Both the position numbers and the translations under genes were made by a program. A DNA stretch of 64,000 nt from Spinacia oleracea (Eukaryota > Streptophyta > Magnoliopsida > Caryophyllales > Amaranthaceae), in the NCBI RefSeq assembly GCF_020520425.1, contig NC_079491.1, positions 45,126,027 through 45,190,026 of the forward strand, written 5' to 3'. The notes beneath the pieces are model-generated. The model saw nothing but the letters and a program-made list of their open reading frames with translations, did not search any database and was not told the origin of the DNA. The first letter of the stretch is position 1; every line of letters starts with the position of its first letter. Shown piece after piece: positions 55,810 to 64,000 of this stretch.

Positions 55810-58038
55810 GCTGCTGCCCTGCTCTTCGTTCCCCCTCGCGCGCGCACACGCACAAGGCGTGTGTGTGTGTGTGTTGCTTTGTTCCGTTCATTCAATTCTT
55901 TTGCCCAATCACACTAAGTCGTGGTTGTTCCGTGCTATAGGCCGGATTGGTATAATTCTCTCCTTCCTTACCTATTCTATTTCAATTCCGTATTTTAAAT
56001 TAAATTATTATTATTATTGTTTTGAATAATTAAAATGTTTGGAATCGGTTATGAACACCGTATTTGGAGGATTTATATGTTTTGATTCATGAGGCGTATT
56101 TTAATTATTAAAGCATGAATTTTCAGATTTGTTTATGTAATAAAGAATTGATTTTTGTGATGTTAAATTGGTTTTATTGAGAAATTCAAGTTAGGGTTTT
56201 AACCTAGACCTAATGGGTCAATTGATTAGCATAAGTAGGTGACTAATTTAATTATGATAATCAATTATATTTTCAGATTTATAAAAAGGTCCAAAGTGTC
56301 GATTTTTATTGATTTTAAGGGTGGAAAAAGTATGTTTTCGTACTAGGGATTAATTTTGCAAATTGAGACGATTATTTGATTAAAGAACGCTTGAATTCTA
56401 ATTATTTAACAAAGTTTTATATTTTATAAAGTTGCTAGAAATTTAATGAACATGGAAATAATTAAAGTTTCATTATTTTGATGATAGGAGGTGATTTCTA
56501 AATAAGTGATCGTTTTGCAAAGTGGCCCCTACGCTTAGATATTCAAGGTACGTACAAGTCTATGGCGACCACACTATTTGTCAAGGAACATTACATGATT
56601 GTTATTGATGTGAATTATATTATGTGAACTTAGTGGATTCATATTTGTTTTGGTGAACGATCATGTGGATTATTATATTGGAATTATTGATTTATTGGTC
56701 GAACAAGCATGTTAGGACTATTGTGAGTATGGATTTCATTGTCAATCATGTTGTACAATATTTATGCATGTATGGTTTGTTTCACATACAAGGGATGAAT
56801 TATTTATTGTTATGCTATTGTACGGGATGTCTAGCATACATTTGAGCCAATTATTCGTACCACGTTGTACTATTTATTTTATTACATGTGAAGGGTTAGC
56901 TTACGTAAGCCACCGCACATGTGGGTTCAGTTGGGAATATTTTATATGAAATGAATTAGGATTTGTCGTGCAAGGGCACAACCCTCATGTTAATAGGCAT
57001 GATGTGGAATCTCACCTTTTGTGAGAAGGAACTTGGTAGTAATTTCACTAGGTCTTGATTGATTGATCACAAGTCCTAAAGGATTAAAATGAGATTGTTT
57101 TGGTTGTCATTTATTAATGTATGTATGTATGTAGGTTTGTTGAGTCTCGAGTTCACCTTTAATAAAATATTAGTAAACGTAAAGTGCAACCAGAACAAGC
57201 TTCAAAACTCTTGGAACGTATATACCTTGAGTATGAACAATGGGGGGAGACTTGCCAGAAAGCTTGATCTTCTACTAATGATACAAGACGCTTTTTCATT
57301 CAATTTATGCGCTGGAATTCCGTCGGTATGGCCCGACACTCGGTATGGTCCGATATTTTATTATTTATTATGGTGTTTGGTGGGCTCCCAACACCTTTCC
57401 TTTATGGAATATTCTTTTGGCCCGTTCGAAGCTTATTCTAACTAAATTGTGATTCAAGAGTCGAGTCAAGAGCCTAGTCTTATATTCATGATTTACTTGT
57501 TGATTACTAAATGGCTTTTGCATGTTGATTAGTACTTAGCGAGTGATGCATGTTTATAGTTTTACTTCACTCTAGCCTTGTAAGTACTCAGCTTTAGCTG
57601 ACTACGTGCTTTGTGTCTTTTGGTCATGGCCTTTGCCTTAATGACCCTATGATGATCCATCACTTGCACTTGCATTGTTGGAGAGTAGAATAATATAGCA
57701 GGTTGGTAGATCGAAGTACGATCGAAATCATGTGGCTTGGGATGATTGAGAGAGTTGCATTCTTTCGTACTTTAAAACTATTTTGAATTATACTATATGC
57801 ATATTTTGGGTTTTGTTGAATTTTAATACTTTGGTTTCTGGGTCGTTATGGTTCCAACTTGTAGGAGGCCTCAATAATTATTATTTATGTTGTTTGAAAG
57901 TTAGTTGACATTAAATTCCGTTGCGTAATTCTGGTACTAGCCTTAACCGTTATCACGGTGGCGGTAATACTTTAGTAATTCCTTTATTTTAAGTTGGAAA
58001 ATAGTTTTATAAAAGCAAGGAATTATTAGGGTGTTACA
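55810..58038 (+). repeat. Chromovirus 3' LTR, right piece
   Basis: Resumes GCTGCTGCCCTGCTCTTC and ends GGGTGTTACA. Collinear with 1711-3730 plus 16372-16554. A donor-like CAAGGTACGTAC lies at 56544. Confidence 0.93.
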
Positions 58039-59500
58039 TTGAGGAGATGGCCATTCATAATGCCCAATACGGGAATCCTATAGGTCTACCTAACAAGGGT
58101 GGTAAGTATGAGCTAAGTTCCATAGAACAAATAACAACCCAATTGACTGTTTTACATTACAAGTTTGATAATATGCAAGCAACAACTTCTCAATCTGCTC
58201 AACCTGTTAGTGTAGCTGCAATGAATTCTCAATCTGTGATTGTCTGTGATGCTTGTGGGATATCTGGTCATTATGCACAGGAGAGTAGAAGCTTCATTGA
58301 GAAATGTAACGCATTTCAGGCCTACAAACAGAATAATCCATACTCCAATTCCTACAATGAGGGGCAAAAATAATCCTCCACTATCTTACAAGAGTACGAA
58401 TATTCAGAACCCACATCAGGTTCAACACCCCCTCCCCCACCACAACAACAATACCAACCACGGGGTAACTATAATCAACAGTCTGGTGGACCACCTGGGT
58501 TCTCTAGACAACAGACACAACATCCACAACCACAGCCTCAGGCCACTCAGTCTGACCCTATGTTGGTGGAGATGCGTAATATGATGCTCCAGATGCAGAA
58601 GTCTCTAAATGAAAAAGGATGTAAAAATTGATGATCTTGCCGCTCACAACAAGATCATTGATACTCAGTTGGCTCAGATGGCTACTAGTCTTGTTGGGAG
58701 AACCATCTTCCTTCACAGCCTGAGAATAGAGAGACTGCAAATGCTATCTCCTTGTGGAGTGGGCATGGATACGAAGGCCCTTCTATGCCTTATGATGTTG
58801 ATTCTAGGGCGTCTGCCAGTGGTCCGGTTGAGAAAGTAGCTGAGAAGGTAGTCATAGAAGAGATACAAGCTGAAAAGGTAGTCTGTGAGAAAGAGGCTAC
58901 ACCTGAGATTAAGAAGAGAACTGGTATTCAAGTACCACCTATTGCACTTTCCTTCCCAAACCGGCAACTTAAGAGTAAGCTAGACAAACAGTTTAACAAA
59001 TTATTAGATGTGGTCAAAAATTTGCAGGTAACAGTTCCGTATACTGAATTAATTTTACAAGTTCTTGCAGATGCTAAATTTATGAAAGATATTTTGACCA
59101 GGAAACATGCTTTTTGTGAGGTAGAGACTGTAGCTTTTACTGAGGAATGTAGTGCTTTATTGCAAAACAAGTCTCCACCTAAACTTAAAGACCCCGGGAG
59201 TTTTTCCATCCCATGTAGCATTTGCACCGTTTTTATTGATAAAGCTTTGTGTGATCTAGGTGCTAGTGTATCTGTTATGCCCTTGTCTGTCTGCACTATA
59301 TTAAACATGGGTGAGCTAAAGGTTACTAATATTACACTACAAATGGCCAACCGTTCTGTAAAATACCCCTTAGGTGTTTTAGAGGATGTCCCCGTTAGAG
59401 TAGGTAAATTTTATATACCTATGGATTTTGTGGTGCTAGACATGCAGGAGGATTCCCAAATTCCCATTATCTTAGGCAAACCCTTCCTTCATACGACTTA
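58039..59500 (+). mobile_element. Athila-like element, right part
   Basis: Continuation of the element at 1-1030. It begins with the duplicated TTGAG, then gag C-terminus and protease, and is cut off at about 59500 where copia-like sequence starts. RT, integrase and 3' LTR are absent from this window. Confidence 0.88.
58044..59500 (+). pseudogene. Athila-like gag C-terminus and protease
   Basis: Starts EEMAIHNAQYGNP, continuing the frame broken at 1030. It has a Cys/His cluster CDACGISGHYAQES whose last Cys is Ser, then a Pro/Gln-rich region disrupted by frameshifts near 58365, 58600 and 58750. The last open piece (58752-59500) has the conserved block before protease (TGIQVPPIALSFPNR, VPYTELILQVL) and the protease itself with ALCDLGASVSVMPLS and IPIILGKPFL. 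In Athila the active site is normally DLGAS, so this part looks intact. The protein is cut by the junction with copia-3. Confidence 0.88.
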
Positions 59501-61054
59501 ATTTGTCCTATGTGTATCACACATATATCTCTCTATTGTAAAATAACATTCAAATGCTAATGATTTAGATTTGAAATCATTCATGAATGATGGACCAAGG
59601 CGAAACTTAGTACATATTGGGTATTAAGATCTATTTACAAAGATCTTATACTATTGTTTTAGATTAAGTAATGGCATTTACTAAATCAAACACGATAGAC
59701 TCCCTTGGAGATATTCGACCCATATGAATAAATTTAAGTAAAGAATGTTTGAACTATGTATAAGCATTTACTAAGTTAAACATCAAAGGATCTAAATGAG
59801 ATTCTTCACCCATATTATATACTAAAGAATTTAGCCGGATTCAGTATCTACTAACACTGGATGAGCTAAAGTTACATGAATATAATTCAATTGGGAATTA
59901 TTATGCAAAAGAATTTATCATGTATGATATAATATAAGGATCGACAAAAATGTATCGTATGGTTTTAGGCATAACGAACATATACCAATCTCTATTGGTC
60001 TAAGTAAAGATCAAGTAGATTGAGATCAAGAAAAACTTATGGTACTTGAAAAGGTACATAGGATTAGTTCTTGATTCAAGGAAATGAAGATATGCTCAAT
60101 ATTGTTGCTACACACATAAACACTGGCAAAGGATCAAGCAAGATCCCTTTAAAGTTAACCATTGGCAAGAACGAGCTATATGCATCGTGGTTTGAAATGG
60201 CAACATGGATTGGAGACCATGAGTTGTTGCATGGGAAATTAAATCCTAATCTCTATGTTGTAAGATACAGCTGGAAAGTCTTCCACATATCTGTGAATTG
60301 CTTGGGTAAGAAAATCCAAAACAAAGCATCAATAGCAAGTAGCAACCTATACAGTTGAAGTAAAAGTACTTATTGCCTAAGAAGCAATAAAACAGAGTTG
60401 TTTACATTAAAGAGTTCTTCACTGAACTTGGGTGGATCACATGACTGCTGAGTTGATGGTTCTTCATTGCAAAACCCATAGAACCACTATTGTAGCAAGA
60501 AAGACTAGATCACAAAATAAACATACTCAAAAGATCTTATCATCCTATCTCAAAAAACATTCGATGAAAAGGATATTAAGATTGGCAAAGCATGATAACT
60601 AAACCTATGCAACAAGTGAGAAGCAACACTCACATTGTGGCACTAGAAGTCAAAACATAGTTTTGAATTCTGTTAGTTGTTTTAAAGATGGGTTAGAGGC
60701 CCATGGTTGTAAAACATTGGGGTTGAACATTTATCACGTATGAAATGTATTTTCATGTTCCATTTAATCTTGGTTTAGTATTAAATGATGAGTCCTTTCA
60801 ATTTGAAAATATATATTCAAGGTAGACTGTCAGGACCAGTCCTGTGACTAAGAAATGTCTATCAAGTCAACTTGAATGTCAAAAGTTGAAAATGGTCCCT
60901 AGTCGAAATTTTTCTATAAAGGTGGACGCATAGAAAACGCTAGATGACTAGAATGCAAGATGACTAGTAGTTATGTTTCTTGAACTATATGGACATGGCA
61001 ATGTCGCAATCATTTGCGCAGATACTTACTTGATAAGATTAGTATCGGACATAC
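59501..61054 (-). mobile_element. Copia-3 fragment, same family as copia-2 (inverted relative to it)
   Basis: Collinear with the reverse complement of about 34190-32650, from decayed RT through the 3' region. Copia-2 lies on the minus strand, so the coding sense of this fragment is plus. Open frames (for example at 60071) carry no clear domain. It joins Athila protease on the left, without an LTR, and on the right is interrupted at 61055 by another element. Confidence 0.82.
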
Positions 61055-62527
61055 TGTGAGGGGGTCGAAAAAGCACGAGACTAATGCGTGACCTTGTCCC
61101 TCGTGGGTGTGACGTTTCTTTTTGTCAAATCAAGTGTAATTGGATTTCCTGTGAGTTTACACCCAATTGACTAGTAATATAGGAGTCGCCATTCAGTTTT
61201 TAACGACAATGAGAAAAACTGACAAAACCCGGTTATCGTGACATAAAGGGAGTGCAATTATGTTTGACCACGACGGCCGTAGGTTCCCTTGTGATCCCTG
61301 GTGTGGGGATCTCTCAACATACACCCGCAAGGTAGAGATTGAGGGTTCGGGGGACTGTAACTACCGAGAGGAGTACTCGCTCTTCGATAACTCTAGAGGC
61401 AGGATATCCTTACTAGCTCAGCATAAATAATTGAAGGGACATGCGTTAACTATTAAACTAATCTGAGTTGATTTTAATAATATGCAACATATAATACTAG
61501 ATCGATCGCGGTTATCTGATTTAAATTGTTTTAAGGGACCTAGCATGATAATCCAATTTCCCAACATATTATCTTTATTAGGCGTGATCGAACAATCAGT
61601 TTTAATTAGTTTAACAGTTCATAAAAGGGCGAGGAAAGCAATTAAATCATAGAAAAGGGACACATTACGACGCACCCTTGAGAGGTGCGTCACGGTTCTC
61701 AGAAAACTAACCACTTTGACTTTGCTATTTCTCCTTTTATTTAACGAATCTCAAGTTATGGGACAGGATATGTTCTGTTCGATTTAAGGATCGATTGCGA
61801 CAGAACGCGTGATCAGTTTTGCAGCGTGAGGCTTAGGCTTAAGGGTTTAGAGTCAATACTCAGAATAATAATTGTGGGTTGTCTTTTTTTCACGTCGAAC
61901 TTAGGGCCCTATTTATAGAAAAGAGTTCGTGGAAATATAGGATTGTAGAACTCTAATCCACGAGGAATTAGGAAAGAACACGTCCCAGGTATTTTCAGCG
62001 CCCAGGCCTGGGCCCCGAAGATTTCGGCGCCCAGAGCCAGGCGTTGAAAATAGGATCTGGGCTGTTTTCTTAGTCAGATTCGGATTCCTAGAATCCGGAG
62101 TGTTTGAGACTTAATCGAGTCTTTTAGTGCGTATTAACCTTGTGACGGAATGCGTCTGGGCCCGTTAAGAACTCTAGGCTCGTTAGGATTTTAATTAATA
62201 CGTGAATCTTATTTTCGAATCATATTAGGAATAGGATTCTCTCGTAATCTCTATCTCATTTAGGATTTATGTTGGAGTGCAACACCTAATTCTGACAGGT
62301 TTCTATCTTTTATTACTTGCCACTTTTAACAACTACCCATTACAACAGTTACTATTTTAAGCAGGTTTCCATAAATAGCAGGTTTCTATAAATAGCAGGT
62401 TTCGGGTGAAATGAAAAGGGGTGATCGAGATTCGTTATTTTATAGGAGATGCGTTGTCAAGTGGAGATTTATGCTTTCATCATCGAACCTTCCCTTTCGG
62501 GAATGGGGACAAAAGTAGGTGTCTACA
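61055..62527 (+). repeat. Probable 5' LTR of right-edge element
   Basis: TG at 61055 and a possible end GGTGTCTACA at 62527 (1473 bp). A TATA-like TATTTATAG lies at 61910-61918. The 3' limit is uncertain, because I see no standard primer site right after it (GTTAGCCCCCACTTTG follows). Confidence 0.55.
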
Positions 62528-63075
62528 GTTAGCCCCCACTTTGACTGAGTCTTGGAGTAAGACGATGGTCAAAGTATTAGACGGAGTGCGTCGCACAAGC
62601 CATGGTGACTTGCTTTTGCGAGGGTCTCACGAGCCCCCCAGTGATAACATTTGACTTAAGGGTCATCACTTGAAGTGTCGACATATCCCTCACGTGTCAT
62701 TGGGATTTGTCAACGGATAGTATAGAATACTCCCTCACTTTGTCATTGGAAGTATCTAAAGAGGCGTAGGAACTCCCTCACTTTGTCATTGGGAGTAGCT
62801 ACAGATGTTTTTCGAAATCAAAGCTATAAAGTGTAATTGGGCCTGGCCAAGCCCAATCACGAGGTAAAAATGTTTTTAAAGATTCTCATTTTCAGGGTTA
62901 GCTAAACGAGAAAACCCCCTTGTTTTTATGGGACGTAAAACGAAGGAAAATCCAGCACATCGTTCCCTTTTGGAAAAAACGGAAAACCATTCTTTTAAAT
63001 TTTGGAAAAAGAAAAAGCTACTCACATCGTTCTTTTTTGGAAAAACGGAAAACCAGAAAAAGTTATCGCTGCAGC
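62528..63075 (+). repeat. Leader of right-edge element with short repeats
   Basis: Contains ACTCCCTCACTTTGTCATTGG twice (62730 and 62772) and a related CCCTCACGTGTCATTGG (62688); GGAAAAACGGAAAACCA words recur at 62972 and 63039. No gene is seen. Confidence 0.55.
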
Positions 63076-63500
63076 GACTAAGGACCTGCGCGGTTAGTGA
63101 CGCAGACCCCGCCGGCTAAAGATGGCGAGCCTGTCCGCTAAGGGTGGACACCCCGTCCGATAGAAGTGGACGAATCTGTTTTTTAAATTTGAAAATAAGG
63201 ACCTACGCGGTTTGTGACGTAGACCCCGCCGGCTGAAGATGGCGAACCTATCCGCTAAGGGTGGACACCCCGTCCGATAGAAGTGGACGAATCTGTTTTG
63301 AAATTTGTTTTGTGTTTATTTTTTTGAAAATAAGGACCTACATGGTTTGTGCCGTAGACCCCGCCGGCTGAAGATGGCGAGCCTGTTTCATTTTGTTTTT
63401 TGAAGATTCTATTTTTCGAAAACTGAGGATCTGCGCGGCTAGTGACGCAGACCCCGCCCGCTGAGGGTGGGCGAACCTTGTCCGTTGAGGGTGGACGTCC
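63076..63500 (+). repeat. Degenerate tandem repeat, four units of about 95-135 bp
   Basis: Units start AAGGACCT.CGCGGTT at about 63080, 63197 and 63332, and GAGGATCTGCGCGGCT at 63425. Each continues with GACCCCGCCGGCT and GGTGGAC words. The remaining bases to 64000 are leader without recognisable features. Confidence 0.75.
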
Positions 63501-64000
63501 CTGAATTCGTTTTTTCGTTTTGGAACTCGCGTGGTTCGTGACGTGATCTTGCCAACTGAGATGGGCAAGTTTCCTATTTTTTCATCGTGACTTCTTTTTT
63601 GAGAATTTCTTTTTATTCATTCTTGCAGGAGCGAATTCTTTCGATGGATGCTCGGATTTAGTTGCAACCTGAAGGTGGGTTGACAACGTGTTTAGACGGA
63701 CCATTGTCTCGTGGTCATCATCTTTCATGGTTTTGAGCTAGTCTTTACGGCTCAATTTTGCCACTACCTGGGTCCTTGATTAGGGGACTATGTATAAGTA
63801 TCAACGGCGACCTTTGTCTTGAGGTCGTAATCCGTTTTTTGAGATTATCCAAACACGGGACTTCGTACAGCGTAGTCTAAGAATATTGTTTTAACTTTGC
63901 ATACTTTCTTTTAAGATATTTTTTTTCTTTCGAGCCACCAAGCACTCGTGCTTGGCGGTCAGTTCTTGTCAAAGAGGTTCTTTGGGGATACGCATTTTGT

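Larger units (their letters stand above)
1031..58038 (+). mobile_element. Tekay/Del-like chromovirus (Ty3/gypsy), outer element with nested insertions
   Basis: An LTR retrotransposon starting TGTAATACCTCG and ending GGGTGTTACA. It is flanked by TCGAG (1026-1030) and TTGAG (58039-58043), a 5-bp target duplication with one later substitution. It holds a primer site, a pre-gag ORF, gag-pol with a C-terminal chromodomain-like region, and a polypurine tract. The 5' LTR contains the Tat element, the pol 3' region contains the copia complex, and the 3' LTR contains a solo LTR with two CACTA elements. Without insertions each LTR is about 2.9 kb. Confidence 0.9.
61055..64000 (+). mobile_element. Tat/Ogre-like LTR retrotransposon, 5' portion (runs off window)
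   Basis: Begins TGTGAGGGGGTCG inside copia-3, whose homology (to about 32660 reversed) stops there. A long LTR is followed by leader sequence with tandem repeats. No coding region is reached by 64000. Lineage is judged from LTR style and the long repeat-rich leader, so only moderately sure. Confidence 0.65.

Noticed and set aside
60071-60358. 95-codon frame as a possible gene
   Set aside because: It lies in decayed copia-3 sequence collinear with the reverse complement of copia-2, and I see no conserved motif.

Overview
This window is plant nuclear DNA made almost entirely of nested transposable elements. I found no intact ordinary host gene. The evidence for a plant is the set of families present: Athila- and Tat-type Ty3/gypsy elements with TGGCGCC-type primer binding sites, a chromodomain (Tekay/Del-like) gypsy element, Ty1/copia elements primed by tRNA-Met, and two CACTA transposons. 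A eudicot, perhaps of the Amaranthaceae, would fit, but that is a guess from family resemblance.

Layout. The oldest layer is a decayed Athila-like element: LTR edge, primer sites and gag start at 1-1030, rest of gag and protease at 58044-59500. A Tekay-like chromovirus (1031-58038) sits inside its gag. Its target duplication is TCGAG/TTGAG, and removing the element restores the gag reading frame. Its 5' LTR is split by a very young Tat-lineage element (3731-16366; identical 522-bp LTRs, target duplication GTTCC). This Tat element has an uninterrupted 1920-codon gag-pol, tandem arrays, and a spliced antisense gene (15292 down to 11880) with its own TATA box. The chromovirus body (16555-23050) has a primer site, an extra acidic ORF before gag, and a gag-pol with two internal stops.

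From 23051 to 40688 there are two minus-strand Ty1/copia elements. The first keeps recognisable gag, protease, integrase, RT and RNase H with a few disruptions. The second has well-preserved LTRs around a badly decayed interior. They are joined through a 47-bp scrap of chromovirus integrase, and the last ~780 bp of chromovirus pol occur twice (22266-23047 and 40689-41476). This points to recombination rather than two simple insertions.

The chromovirus 3' LTR (41746-58038) is split by a solo LTR of another chromovirus (target duplication GCTGC). That solo LTR is split by a CACTA element (44444-55339, duplication CAT) carrying a degenerate Ulp1-like protease. That element is split by a second CACTA element (47263-53149, duplication TTG), which has captured three exons of the ribosome-maturation gene SBDS. 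On the right, the Athila remnant abuts a third copia fragment (59501-61054), itself interrupted by a further Tat/Ogre-like element (61055 to the window end).

Working together: the Tat element is the only one that looks capable of making a full protein set. The copia-2/copia-3 family looks non-autonomous. The CACTA elements carry host-derived or accessory gene pieces but show no transposase that I can recognise.
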